Source: Amycolatopsis sp. MtRt-6
Lineage (GTDB): Bacteria; Actinomycetota; Actinomycetes; Mycobacteriales; Pseudonocardiaceae
DNA: 53,082 nucleotides
Assembly (NCBI RefSeq): GCF_017308975.1
Contig: NZ_JADWPD010000009.1
Span: 1-53,082 of the forward strand
Direction of reading: 5' to 3'
Shown: in pieces, positions 1 through 8,864 of the stretch
Numbering within the stretch: position 1 is the first letter of the stretch
How the letters are laid out: each line of letters opens with the position of its first letter
Made by a program: the position numbers and the translations under genes
Notes under the pieces: model-generated
Told to the model about the DNA's origin: nothing
Databases searched by the model: none
What the model saw: only the letters and a program-made list of their open reading frames with translations

Positions 1-126
1 GGTCCCTCGATGCCACCAGACCCGGTGACACCACCCCCCGGATCATGCGAGCGACTGGGGGCCTGAGTCATGCCGGGCCTGGCGACCACAGCTCCTTGAT
101 CAGGAACTACGAAAAAGGTAACGGGG

Positions 127-171
127 CCGGGTGGCGGAGCCTCCGGCTCGGGGCGAAGCCCCGGATGTCAC
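127..171. repeat. 45-bp palindromic repeat, copy A
   Basis: The stretch begins CCGGGTGGCGGAGCC and ends CCGGATGTCAC. A second copy at 47308-47352 matches 40 of 45 positions. It contains the hairpin CGGGGC-GAA-GCCCCG (149-163), and the matching stem in the other copy keeps its pairing through a G-to-A/C-to-T double change. This copy is intergenic, upstream of the FrnE-like gene. It looks like a dispersed short palindromic repeat; copy number in the genome cannot be judged here. Confidence 0.7.
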
Positions 172-233
172 AGTCCGCAGGTGGGTGCCGGTTACCTTGA
201 AGTGCGCGGCGCCCCTTCGGTTAGGTGGGTGGC

Positions 234-869
234 GTGCGCGTAGACATCTGGTCCGATCTGGTCTGTCCCTGGTGTTACCTCGGCAAGCGCCGCTTCGAGC
301 GGGCGGTGGCCGAGGTCGGCGTCGACGTCGAGCTGGTGCACCACTCGTTCCAGCTCGACCCGTCGTTCCCGCGCGGGACGTCACGGCCGACGCGCGAGGT
401 ACTGGCCGAGAAGTTCGGCCGGACGCTGGAGGAAGCGGACGCGATGGAAGCCGAGATGGAGGAGCGCGCGGCCGCCGACGGCCTCGAGTACCACCTCGAC
501 GGCGTCCACATGGGCAACACGGTCGACGGCCACCGCCTGGTCCACCTCGCGGCCGCGCACGGTCTGGCCGACGCCCTCGTCGACCGGCTCTACGCGGCCC
601 ACTTCACCGAGCGGCGGTCGTTGTTCGACCGCGATTCCCTGGTCACGCTGGCCGCGGAAGCGGGGTTGGCCGCGGACGAGGCACGAGCGGTACTCGAGTC
701 CGACGCGTACGAAGCGGAAGTGGCGGCGGACGGCGAGCAGGCCCGCGCCCTCGGCGCGTCCGGCGTCCCGTTCTTCGTGATCGACCAGCGGTTCGGCGTG
801 GCGGGAGCCCAGTCGCCGGAGGTGTTCGCCCAGGTGCTGAGGCGGGTCAGCGACGCCGCCGCCGGCTGA
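234..869 (+). CDS. DsbA-family (FrnE-like) thiol-disulfide oxidoreductase
   Basis: This 211-residue protein belongs to the cytoplasmic FrnE branch of the DsbA/2-hydroxychromene isomerase thioredoxin fold. The redox motif CPWC (residues 11-14, in LVCPWCYLGK) sits at the start of the first helix after a short beta strand, and the cis-proline loop GVPFFVI lies near the C-terminus. There is no signal peptide, so it acts in the cytosol; the family includes oxidoreductases linked to stress and to polyketide biosynthesis. I chose the GTG at 234 because an AGGTGG ribosome site lies just upstream; a GTG at 225 is in frame. Its end overlaps the end of the converging small membrane protein gene by 23 bases. 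Confidence 0.9.
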   Translation: MRVDIWSDLVCPWCYLGKRRFERAVAEVGVDVELVHHSFQLDPSFPRGTSRPTREVLAEKFGRTLEEADAMEAEMEERAAADGLEYHLDGVHMGNTVDGHRLVHLAAAHGLADALVDRLYAAHFTERRSLFDRDSLVTLAAEAGLAADEARAVLESDAYEAEVAADGEQARALGASGVPFFVIDQRFGVAGAQSPEVFAQVLRRVSDAAAG

Positions 870-1029
870 ACCGCGACCGATCGGTGGCAACGCCGGCGAG
901 GTGCAGGGCAACGCAAAGCAGCCCGGCGGTGGTGAGCGTCCCGGTGGTGATCACGGGCCCGAGCCCGAACCCGGCCAGCTCCATGAGCAGCGCGAGCCCG
1001 AACAGAACGGCGGCGAGAATGGCAAGCAT
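847..1029 (-). CDS. small two-helix membrane protein
   Basis: The 60-residue product has two hydrophobic segments (about residues 1-20 and 23-43) followed by a basic tail SRRRRR, so it is probably a small integral membrane protein with its C-terminus in the cytosol. The start is ATG at 1029, preceded by ACGAGG at a good distance; an upstream in-frame extension to 1164 has no such site. It lies downstream of the LacI gene on the same strand. I do not recognise a named family. Confidence 0.55.
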   Translation of the reverse strand: MLAILAAVLFGLALLMELAGFGLGPVITTGTLTTAGLLCVALHLAGVATDRSRFSRRRRR

Positions 1030-1142
1030 GACGGCCTCGTTTCCGTGGGTGGGGCCGAACGGTCCACGCCACTGCGACGTTGGAGGTACCGGCGTTTCCG
1101 GCTTGGTGGCCGGTAATTCCCCCGCCCCCGCCCGCTGAAACG

Positions 1143-1216
1143 GCATCGCGTGATGCCTCCCCAATCACGCGTGATGCCCCTCCGGACACGCGTGATGCCT
1201 GGCTCGTCACGCCTGA
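1143..1216. repeat. tandem palindromic repeats around CACGCGTG
   Basis: Three close copies of (A)(T)(C)RCGCGTGATGCC occur at 1143-1157, 1164-1178 and 1187-1199, with a degenerate fourth, TCACGCCTGA, at 1207-1216 that overlaps the lacI-type stop codon. The middle copy holds a perfect 12-base palindrome, ATCACGCGTGAT (1164-1175). The array sits between two genes read leftward and could fold into alternative hairpins at the 3' end of the regulator mRNA. Confidence 0.7.
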
Positions 1217-2256
1217 GGTGGCGCGGTGCTGGAACGGACCACCAGTTCCGTCGGCAGCAACACCGGTTCGCCGGCCTCCGCGCCCGTCTCGATCTCCGCG
1301 AGCAGGGCCTTCACCGCGTGGCGGCCTACCGCATCGAACGACTGGCGGATCGTCGTCAGCGGGGGCCAGAAGTGGGCCGCCTCCTCCATGTCGTCGAACC
1401 CGACCACGCTCACGTCGGAGGGGACGCGGCGGCCCGTCTCGTGCAACGCGCGCAGCAGGCCCAAGGCCATCTGGTCGTTCGCCGCGAACACCGCCGTCAC
1501 CGCCGGGTCCGCCGCCAGGCGCAGGCCCGCCTGGTAGCCCGACTCCGGTGACCAGTCGCCGACCAGCGCCGGCGGCACCACGCACCCCGCCCGCTCCAAT
1601 GTGGCCTGCCACGACTTCCGGCGGCGCTCGGCCGAATACGACTGCGGCGGGCCCGCGATGTGCCAGACCGTCTTGTGCCCCAGTGACAGCAGGTGGCTCG
1701 TTGCCCGGGCCGCGCCGTCCGCCTGGTCGTTGTCCACCACCGGGTAGTCGTAACGAGCACTGGAGTCGATCACCACCACCGGGAGCCCGTGCGGCAGTTC
1801 GATCTCGCTTTGGTCAAGCTGGTGCTGCTCGATCAGGATGATCACGCCGTCGACGGCCTGCTCGTTCAACGTGCTGAACGCGCCCGTCACCTCGCCCTGG
1901 GTCGGGCGCGTCACCGGCATCAGGATGATCGAAAACCCCTCCGGGACGACCGCCGCCGCGATGGCGTCGAGGGTGCGGCTGTTGCCGAACGTCGGGAGCG
2001 CCGAAATGATCACGCCGATGCTGCGGAACTGGCCGTTGCGCAGGGCGCGGGCCGCGCTGTTGGGCCGGTAGCCGATGCGCCGCATCGCGGCCAGGACGCG
2101 CTCGCGCGTGGCGTCGTCCACATTGGTCTTGCCGTTCGCCACCCGGGAGACCGTCTGGCCGGACACCCCCGCCTCGCGGGCCACGTCCGCCATCGACGGT
2201 CCCCGCCGCCGGGCGGCGCGGCCGGAGGCGGGCGGGGTCACTGAGGGGGGCGGCAC
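1207..2256 (-). CDS. LacI-family transcriptional repressor of the arabinogalactan operon
   Basis: The 349-residue protein has a LacI helix-turn-helix (SMADVAREAGVSGQTVSRVA, about residues 22-41) and hinge region, then a periplasmic-binding-protein-like sugar-sensing domain with the typical FAANDQMALG and VSVVGFDDMEEA segments. It is divergent from a sugar ABC transporter and glycosidase operon, and two LacI-type operators lie in the shared 117-base region, so it most likely represses that operon (and itself) until an arabinose- or galactose-containing saccharide binds. I chose the GTG at 2256 because AGGAG is five bases upstream; the GTG at 2262 would place that site on top of the start. Ligand identity is inferred from context. 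Confidence 0.9.
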   Translation of the reverse strand: MPPPSVTPPASGRAARRRGPSMADVAREAGVSGQTVSRVANGKTNVDDATRERVLAAMRRIGYRPNSAARALRNGQFRSIGVIISALPTFGNSRTLDAIAAAVVPEGFSIILMPVTRPTQGEVTGAFSTLNEQAVDGVIILIEQHQLDQSEIELPHGLPVVVIDSSARYDYPVVDNDQADGAARATSHLLSLGHKTVWHIAGPPQSYSAERRRKSWQATLERAGCVVPPALVGDWSPESGYQAGLRLAADPAVTAVFAANDQMALGLLRALHETGRRVPSDVSVVGFDDMEEAAHFWPPLTTIRQSFDAVGRHAVKALLAEIETGAEAGEPVLLPTELVVRSSTAPPQA

Positions 2257-2280
2257 GGTCACTCCTGGGTGTCCTGGACA

Positions 2281-2328
2281 TGTTTACGTCAACACGTTAC
2301 TCTGCGGCCGTCCATGTTGACGTAAACA
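2281..2328. promoter_or_regulatory. pair of mirror-image LacI-type operators
   Basis: TGTTTACGTCAACA (2281-2294) and TGTTGACGTAAACA (2315-2328) are exact reverse complements of each other, and each is itself a near-palindrome with the central CG typical of LacI-family sites. Their centres are 34 bases apart. They lie between the divergent repressor and permease genes, placed to block both promoters. Binding by the neighbouring LacI protein is inferred. Confidence 0.88.
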
Positions 2329-2373
2329 TCGCGCCAGGTCCAGTGCCCGGCGCACGCACCACTCGGAGAGACG

Positions 2374-3303
2374 ATGACGTCCACAGCGGCTCCGCCCGCC
2401 CCGGTGCCCGCGCGCCGGGCGCCCGCGGCCCGCCGGCCGCGGCGGAAATGGCGGGGCTGGCTCTTCGTCGCCCCCTTCATGGTCGTGTTCGCGCTGGCCT
2501 TCATCGCGCCGGTCGTCTACGCGTTCGTGCTCAGCCTCTACCGCGACCAGGCCTTCTTCGGCGGCACGGTGTTCGTCGGCGCCGACAACTACATCCAGGT
2601 GTTCGGCGACCCGAAATTCTGGGACGCCTTCCAGCGGGTGCTGGTGTTCCTCGTCGTGCAGGTGCCGATCATGCTGGTGCTCGCCCTGATCGCGGCGCTG
2701 GCGATCGACAGCGCCCGGCTGCACGCCGCCGGGTTCTTCCGCATCGTGATCTTCCTGCCGTACGCGGTGCCCGCCGTCGTCGCCGCGCTGATGTGGGGCT
2801 TCATCTACGGTGACCACTTCGGACTCGCGGCCGACCTGAACCACCTGCTGGGCACCGACTCGATCAAGCCGCTGTCGCAGAACTGGCTGCTCACGTCGAT
2901 CGGCAACGTCGTCACGTGGGAGTTCGTCGGCTACAACATGCTCATCTTCTACTCCGCGCTGAAGGTGATCCCCAAGGAGCTGTTCGAGGCGGCCGCGATC
3001 GACGGCGCCGGCACGTTCCGCACGATCCTGTCCGTCAAGCTCCCCGCGATCCGGGGCGCCATCGTGGTCGCGACGATCTTCTCGATCATCGGCAGCTTCC
3101 AGCTGTTCAACGAGCCGAACATCATGCGCAACCTCGTGCCGAACATGATCGTCACGAACTACACGCCGAACATGTACGCCTACAACCTTTCCTTCAACGG
3201 GCAGCAGTACAACTACTCCGCCGCCGTCGCGATCGTGATGGGCGTGATCACCGCGGTCATCGCCTACGTCGTGCAGCTGCGCGGCTCCCGGAAGGAGATG
3301 TGA
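2374..3303 (+). CDS. sugar ABC transporter permease, MalF type
   Basis: The 309-residue integral membrane protein has a basic, proline-rich N-terminal tail (residues 1-27), then about six hydrophobic segments. The EAA loop that docks on the ATPase is clear: EAAAIDGAG at residues 205-213 followed by the LP signature. It is the first gene of the operon, with GGAGAG just upstream of the ATG. It forms the transmembrane channel with the next gene product. No ATPase gene is present in the operon, as is usual for actinomycete sugar importers that share an MsiK-type ATPase encoded elsewhere (family knowledge). Confidence 0.93.
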   Translation: MTSTAAPPAPVPARRAPAARRPRRKWRGWLFVAPFMVVFALAFIAPVVYAFVLSLYRDQAFFGGTVFVGADNYIQVFGDPKFWDAFQRVLVFLVVQVPIMLVLALIAALAIDSARLHAAGFFRIVIFLPYAVPAVVAALMWGFIYGDHFGLAADLNHLLGTDSIKPLSQNWLLTSIGNVVTWEFVGYNMLIFYSALKVIPKELFEAAAIDGAGTFRTILSVKLPAIRGAIVVATIFSIIGSFQLFNEPNIMRNLVPNMIVTNYTPNMYAYNLSFNGQQYNYSAAVAIVMGVITAVIAYVVQLRGSRKEM

Positions 3304-3304
3304 C

Positions 3305-4168
3305 ATGGCCACGTTCTCAGTGACCAAGCCCCGCAAGTCGCGTGTCCTCACCGGCTTCATGGCGCTCTACCTGCTCTACACGCTGGTTCCCCTGGTGTGG
3401 CTGATCATCAACGCGACCAAGACCCAGCCGGACCTGTTCTCGACGTCGGGGCTGTCCTTCGGCGGCACGTTCGCGCTGTTCGAAAACATCGGCCAGACGT
3501 TCACCTACAACGACGGCATCTTCTTCCGCTGGCTCGGCAACACCCTGCTCTACGTCGTGGTCGGCGCCGGTGGTGCGACGATCCTCGCCACGGCGGCGGG
3601 CTACGGGCTGGCCAAGTACCGCTTCCCCGGCCGCCGCGGCGTGTTCGCCGTCGTCCTCGGGGCCGTGGCCGTGCCGCCGACGGCGCTGGCCGTGCCGACG
3701 TTCCTGATGTTCAGCAAGATGGGGCTGACGAACACGCCGTGGGCGGTCCTCATCCCGTCGCTGATCAGCCCGTTCGGCCTGTACCTGATCTGGGTCTACG
3801 CCGCCGACGCCATTCCCGACGAACTCCTGGAAGCGGCGCGGATCGACGGCGCGGGCGAGATCCGCATCTTCCTCACCGTGACGCTGCGCCAGCTGGTCCC
3901 CGGGATCATCACGGTCTCGCTGTTCACCATGGTGCAGACGTGGAACAACTACTTCCTGCCGCTGATCATGCTCAGCGAGCCGAAGTGGTATCCGCTGACC
4001 GTCGGGCTCAACCAGTGGAGCGCCCAGGCCAACGGGGCCGGCGCCCAGCCGATCTTCAACCTGGTCCTCACCGGGTCGTTGCTCACGATCATCCCCCTAG
4101 TCGTCGCTTTCCTGCTCATGCAACGGTTCTGGCAATCGGGCCTGAGCGCCGGCAGCGTCAAGCAGTAA
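3305..4168 (+). CDS. sugar ABC transporter permease, MalG type
   Basis: The 287-residue second permease starts one base after the stop of the first, so the two are translationally coupled. It carries six hydrophobic segments and the EAA loop EAARIDGAG at residues 176-184. It pairs with the MalF-type permease to import the sugar delivered by the lipoprotein encoded next. The length and the family are normal for CUT1 carbohydrate importers. Confidence 0.93.
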   Translation: MATFSVTKPRKSRVLTGFMALYLLYTLVPLVWLIINATKTQPDLFSTSGLSFGGTFALFENIGQTFTYNDGIFFRWLGNTLLYVVVGAGGATILATAAGYGLAKYRFPGRRGVFAVVLGAVAVPPTALAVPTFLMFSKMGLTNTPWAVLIPSLISPFGLYLIWVYAADAIPDELLEAARIDGAGEIRIFLTVTLRQLVPGIITVSLFTMVQTWNNYFLPLIMLSEPKWYPLTVGLNQWSAQANGAGAQPIFNLVLTGSLLTIIPLVVAFLLMQRFWQSGLSAGSVKQ

Positions 4169-4200
4169 ACCCGCGTCACACCGCCGTGAAGGGACATCCG

Positions 4201-5541
4201 ATGTCAAGAATCCGCACTCGCGCCAAGGCGTTCGCCGCCGTCGCGCTGGCCGCCGCGCTCGCGGTCGGCTGCTCGTCCGGGGGCACGTCCTCCGCGCCCG
4301 CCGCCACCGGCACCCAGGACTCCGTCGACGCCGCGCTGAAGGCCGGCGGCGAGATCACGTACTGGAGCTGGACCCCGTCCGCCAAGGACCAGGTGGCCGC
4401 GTTCCAGAAGGAGTACCCGAACGTCAAGGTCAACTACGTCAACGCGGGTACCAACAAGGACGAGTACACCAAGCTCCAGAACGCGATCAAGGCCGGCTCG
4501 GGTGCTCCCGACGTCGCCCAGATCGAGTACTACGCCCTCCCGCAGTTCGCGCTGACCGATTCACTGGTCGACCTGAACTCCTACGGCTTCGGGGCGTTCG
4601 AAAAGGACTACAGCGCCTCGACGTGGGCGCAGGTCAAGAACGGCAACGGGCTCTACGGCCTCCCGCAGGACTCCGGCCCGATGGCGCTGTTCTACAACAA
4701 GGAAGTCTTCGACAAGTACGGCATCGCCGTGCCCAAGACCTGGGCCGAGTACGTCGACGCGGCGAAGAAGCTGCACACCGCCGACCCGACCAAGTACATC
4801 ACCGCCGACACCGGTGACGCCGGGTTCACGCTGAGCATGATCTGGCAGGCGGGCGGGCACCCGTTCTCCGTCGACGGCCGGAACGTGAAGATCAACCTGG
4901 GCGACGCCGGCACCAAGAAGTGGACGTCGGTCTGGAACCAGCTGGTCGAGGGCAAGCTGCTCTCCCCGATCGCGGGCTGGTCCGACGACTGGTTCCGCGC
5001 CCTCGGCGACGGCACCATCGCGACCCTGCCCACCGGCGCCTGGATGCCCGGCAACTTCATCTCCTCGGTGACCGCGGGCAGCGGCAAGTGGGCCGTGGCG
5101 CCGATGCCGACCTACGACGGGCAGAAGGCCGTCACCGCGGAAAACGGCGGCAGCACCCAGTCCGTGATGAAGCAGAGCAAGAACCCGGCGCTGGCCGCGG
5201 CGTTCGTGCGCTGGCTCAACCACGGCGGCGGCGTCCAGCCGTTCATCAAGAGCGGCGGCTTCCCGTCCACCACGGCCGACCTGACCTCGCCCGCGTTCGT
5301 CGACCAGGCCATGCCGTACTTCGGTGGCCAGAAGGTCAACCAGGTGCTGACCCAGGCGTCGAAGGACGTCGCCCCGGGCTGGACCTACCTGCCGTACCAG
5401 ACCTACGCGAACAGCATCTACAGCGACACCGTCGGCAAGGCCTACCTCTCGAACACCGGCCTCGACGCCGGGCTGGCGGCCTGGCAGCAGGCGCTGGTCG
5501 ACTACGGCAACCAGCAGGGCTTCACGGTCAGCGCGGGATGA
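4201..5541 (+). CDS. extracellular solute-binding lipoprotein, family 1
   Basis: The 446-residue protein has a signal peptide ending in the lipobox LAVGC (modified Cys24), so it is anchored outside the membrane. The mature part is a two-lobed carbohydrate-binding protein with an aromatic-rich ligand region (ITYWSWTPS near the start, DDWFRALGDG in the middle). It follows the permeases by 32 bases with a GAAGGGA ribosome site and ends in an ATGA overlap with the arabinofuranosidase. The likely ligands are arabino- or galacto-oligosaccharides released by the downstream enzymes; this is an inference. Confidence 0.93.
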   Translation: MSRIRTRAKAFAAVALAAALAVGCSSGGTSSAPAATGTQDSVDAALKAGGEITYWSWTPSAKDQVAAFQKEYPNVKVNYVNAGTNKDEYTKLQNAIKAGSGAPDVAQIEYYALPQFALTDSLVDLNSYGFGAFEKDYSASTWAQVKNGNGLYGLPQDSGPMALFYNKEVFDKYGIAVPKTWAEYVDAAKKLHTADPTKYITADTGDAGFTLSMIWQAGGHPFSVDGRNVKINLGDAGTKKWTSVWNQLVEGKLLSPIAGWSDDWFRALGDGTIATLPTGAWMPGNFISSVTAGSGKWAVAPMPTYDGQKAVTAENGGSTQSVMKQSKNPALAAAFVRWLNHGGGVQPFIKSGGFPSTTADLTSPAFVDQAMPYFGGQKVNQVLTQASKDVAPGWTYLPYQTYANSIYSDTVGKAYLSNTGLDAGLAAWQQALVDYGNQQGFTVSAG

Positions 5542-7082
5542 CCGTCCACATCGAAGGCGACGCGGGCCAGGTCATCGGCCCGGTCCCGCGTCGCCTCTTC
5601 GGCTCGTTCGTCGAGCACATGGGCCGGTCGGTCCACACCGGGCTGTACGAGCCCGGACACTCCACATCGGACGATCGCGGCTTCCGCGGCGACGTCCTGG
5701 AGCTGGTCCGGGAACTCGGGCCGACCGTGCTCCGCTACCCCGGTGGCAACTTCGTCTCCGGCTACCGCTGGGAAGACGGCGTCGGGCCGGTCGAGGACCG
5801 GCCCGTCCGGTTGGACCCGGCGTGGCACAGCGTGGAATCCAACCGCTTCGGCCTGCACGAATTCGTCGCGTGGGCCGAAGCCGCGGGTGCCGAGGTGATG
5901 TACGCCGTCAACCTCGGCACCCGCGGCATCCAGGAAGCCGCCGACGTCCTGGAGTACTGCAACCACGCGGCCGGGACGGAACTGAGCGAGCGGCGGCGCG
6001 CGAACGGCGCCGACCGCCCGTTCGGCTTCAAGCTGTGGTGCCTGGGCAACGAGATGGACGGCCCCTGGCAGATCGGCCACAAGACGGCCGAGGAGTACGG
6101 CCGCCTGGCCGCGGAGACCGCGCGGCTCATGCGGATGATCGACCCCGATCTCGAGCTGGTCGTGGCGGGCAGTTCGCACGCCGACATGCCGACGTTCGGC
6201 TCGTGGGAGCGCACGGTGCTGCGCCACACCGCGGAACTGGTCGACCACATCTCGCTGCACGCCTACTACCAGGAGCTGCACGGCGACACCGACAGCTACC
6301 TGGCCAGTGGCGCCGCGCTGGACCGCTACATCCGCACGACGGCGGGGGTCATCGACGAAACCCTCGCCGAGCTGGGTCTCGACAAGAAGATCGGGATCAG
6401 CGTCGACGAGTGGAACGTCTGGGACCTGCGCCGCTGGAACGAGGTCGACCAGGCGAAGCTCGCCGAGGGCGGCTGGAAGCACCACCCGCGGATCATCGAG
6501 GACACCTACACCGTCACCGACGCGGTCGTCGTCGGCTCGCTGCTGAGTTCGTTGCTGCGCAACGTCGACCGCGTCACCATGGCGAACCAGGCGCAGCTGG
6601 TGAACGTCATCGCGCCGATCAAGACCGAGCCGGGGGGCCCGGCGTGGCGGCAGACGACGTTCCACCCGTTCCAGCGGGTGGCCGCGCTGGCCGGTGGGGC
6701 GAGCCTGCGCCTGGCGGTCGACGGCGACCGGCTCCGCACCGCGCAGCACGGCGAAGTCGACCTCGTCGACGTCGCCGCGACGGTCGAGGAGTCCGGGCGC
6801 GGGGCGGTGTTCCTGACCAACCGCGCGACGGCGTCGCCGACCGAGGTCCGGATCCGCCTCCGCGGCGCCCGCTTCGGCGTCTACGCCGCGGAAACGCTGA
6901 CCACACCCGACGGCGAGACCCGCCACACCGTGAACACCGCCGACGCACAACCGGTCCGGCCGGTGCCGCTACCCGGCACGGTCGCGACGTCCGATCCCGG
7001 GGGGACCACCATCACCGTGACACTGCCACCGCTGTCCTGGACCGTGCTCCAGCTGACCCCGCAGGCGGGTCCGCATGCCTGA
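5538..7082 (+). CDS. GH51 alpha-L-arabinofuranosidase (intracellular)
   Basis: The 514-residue enzyme has the GH51 features: YPGGNFVSGYRWEDG near residues 67-81, the acid/base Glu172 in CLGNEMDGPW, and the nucleophile Glu291 in SVDEWNVW. No signal peptide is present, as is normal for GH51 enzymes that trim arabinose from imported oligosaccharides. The start ATG at 5538 overlaps the stop of the binding-protein gene (ATGA), which indicates translational coupling. A C-terminal beta-sandwich is expected after residue about 380. Confidence 0.95.
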   Translation: MTVHIEGDAGQVIGPVPRRLFGSFVEHMGRSVHTGLYEPGHSTSDDRGFRGDVLELVRELGPTVLRYPGGNFVSGYRWEDGVGPVEDRPVRLDPAWHSVESNRFGLHEFVAWAEAAGAEVMYAVNLGTRGIQEAADVLEYCNHAAGTELSERRRANGADRPFGFKLWCLGNEMDGPWQIGHKTAEEYGRLAAETARLMRMIDPDLELVVAGSSHADMPTFGSWERTVLRHTAELVDHISLHAYYQELHGDTDSYLASGAALDRYIRTTAGVIDETLAELGLDKKIGISVDEWNVWDLRRWNEVDQAKLAEGGWKHHPRIIEDTYTVTDAVVVGSLLSSLLRNVDRVTMANQAQLVNVIAPIKTEPGGPAWRQTTFHPFQRVAALAGGASLRLAVDGDRLRTAQHGEVDLVDVAATVEESGRGAVFLTNRATASPTEVRIRLRGARFGVYAAETLTTPDGETRHTVNTADAQPVRPVPLPGTVATSDPGGTTITVTLPPLSWTVLQLTPQAGPHA

Positions 7083-8829
7083 GTTCGCCATCGGGGAGCA
7101 CGACTTCCTGCTCGACGGCCGCCCGTTCCGCATCCTGTCCGGCGCCCTGCACTACTTCCGGGTGCACCCGGACCTGTGGGCCGACCGGATCGACAAGGCC
7201 CGGCGGATGGGGCTCAACACCATCGAGACGTACGTGGCGTGGAACGCGCACGCCCCCGAGCCCGGCACGTTCGACCTGACCGGCGGGCTCGACCTGGACC
7301 GTTTCCTGCGCCTGGTCGCCGACGCCGGGATGTACGCGATCGTGCGGCCCGGCCCGTACATCTGCGCCGAGTGGGACAACGGCGGGCTGCCGGCCTGGCT
7401 GTTCCGCGACCCGGCGGTCGGGGTGCGCCGGTACGAGCCGAAGTACCTGGACGCCGTCCGCGACTACCTGACGAAGGTGTACGAGGTCGTCGTCCCGCAC
7501 CAGATCGACCGCGGCGGCCCGGTGCTGCTGGTCCAGGTCGAGAACGAGTACGGCGCGTTCGGCGACGACAAGCGCTACCTGAAAGCGCTTGCCGACCACA
7601 CGCGCGAGTCCGGCGTCACCGTGCCACTGACCACAGTGGACCAGCCGACGCCGGAGATGCTGGCGGCGGGCAGCCTCGACGGGCTGCACCGCACCGCGTC
7701 GTTCGGGTCCGCCGCCGAGGCCCGCCTGGCGACGCTGCGCGCGCACCAGCCGACCGGGCCGCTGATGTGCAGCGAGTTCTGGAACGGCTGGTTCGACCAC
7801 TGGGGCGCCCACCACCACACGACGTCGGCCGCGGACTCGGCGGCGGAGCTCGACGCGCTGCTCGCCGCGGGCGCGTCGGTCAACCTCTACATGTTCCACG
7901 GCGGCACCAACTTCGGTCTCACGAACGGCGCCAACGACAAGGGCGTCTACCAGCCGCTGATCACGTCCTACGACTACGACGCGCCGCTGGACGAAGCCGG
8001 TGACCCGACGCCGAAGTACCACGCCTTCCGCGACGTGATCGCCCGCTACCACAAGGTGCCCGACACGGTCCCGCCGCCGGCCCGGCCCGCGCCGACACCG
8101 AGCGGGCTCCTGCGTGACCCCGTCCGGCTGCTCGACGCGCCGGAACGCTGGGGCACCTGGGAGTTCCACGAGGACCTGCCCGCGTTCGACGCGCTCACGC
8201 CGATGCCGCAGCTCGCGCTCCTGCGCACGAGGATCGAGGGCGACCGGCCCGGCGTGCTGACCTTCGGCGAGGTCCGCGACCGCGCCACGGTGTTCTTCGA
8301 CGGCGACCTCGTCGGCACCCTCAGCCGGGACCACCACGAGCGCGCCATCCCGCTGCCGCGCGCGGCCGGCGAGCTGCTGGTGCTGGTCGAGGACCAGGGC
8401 CGCGTCGACTACGGCCCGCGCATCGGCGAGGCGAAGGGCATCATCGGCGGGGCGGCGCTGCACGGCGAGCCGCTGACCGGCTGGGACGTGCTGCCGTTCG
8501 ACCTGCCCGCGCTGCCTTCGCTGCGGCCTGACGCGCCGGAGTCCGTGGCGGGCGCGGTGGCAGGTCCGGTGGTGCTGCGCGCCGAGATCGACGTCGACGA
8601 GCCCGCCGACCTGTTCCTCGACACCGGGGAGTGGGGCAAGGGCGTCGCGTGGTTCAACGGGTTCGCGCTAGGCCGGTACTGGCGGCGCGGTCCGCAACGG
8701 ACGTTGTACGTGCCGCGCCCGGTGGTCCGGGCCGGCGCCAACGAACTGGTCGTGCTCGAACTCGGCACGATGCTCGACCCCGCGGCCCGGTTCGTGCCGC
8801 GGCCGCTGCTCGGCCACACCGAGGCCTGA
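7075..8829 (+). CDS. GH35 beta-galactosidase (intracellular)
   Basis: The 584-residue glycosidase has a TIM-barrel start with the family signature RPGPYICAEWDNGG (residues 91-104), the acid/base in QVENEYG (Glu158) and the nucleophile Glu234 in CSEFWNGW. C-terminal jelly-roll domains follow, ending with GRYWRRGPQRTLYVP. It has no signal peptide and so should cleave beta-galactosides after import. Its ATG overlaps the GH51 gene by eight bases. Together with GH51 and the secreted galactanase it suits type II arabinogalactan. Confidence 0.95.
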   Translation: MPEFAIGEHDFLLDGRPFRILSGALHYFRVHPDLWADRIDKARRMGLNTIETYVAWNAHAPEPGTFDLTGGLDLDRFLRLVADAGMYAIVRPGPYICAEWDNGGLPAWLFRDPAVGVRRYEPKYLDAVRDYLTKVYEVVVPHQIDRGGPVLLVQVENEYGAFGDDKRYLKALADHTRESGVTVPLTTVDQPTPEMLAAGSLDGLHRTASFGSAAEARLATLRAHQPTGPLMCSEFWNGWFDHWGAHHHTTSAADSAAELDALLAAGASVNLYMFHGGTNFGLTNGANDKGVYQPLITSYDYDAPLDEAGDPTPKYHAFRDVIARYHKVPDTVPPPARPAPTPSGLLRDPVRLLDAPERWGTWEFHEDLPAFDALTPMPQLALLRTRIEGDRPGVLTFGEVRDRATVFFDGDLVGTLSRDHHERAIPLPRAAGELLVLVEDQGRVDYGPRIGEAKGIIGGAALHGEPLTGWDVLPFDLPALPSLRPDAPESVAGAVAGPVVLRAEIDVDEPADLFLDTGEWGKGVAWFNGFALGRYWRRGPQRTLYVPRPVVRAGANELVVLELGTMLDPAARFVPRPLLGHTEA

Positions 8830-8864
8830 AAACCGTCCCCACCGCACCGAAGGGCAGTTCGACG

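Noticed and set aside
2263..2373. ATPase gene for the sugar importer
   Set aside because: No Walker-containing frame occurs in or next to the operon. The ATPase is presumably shared and encoded elsewhere.
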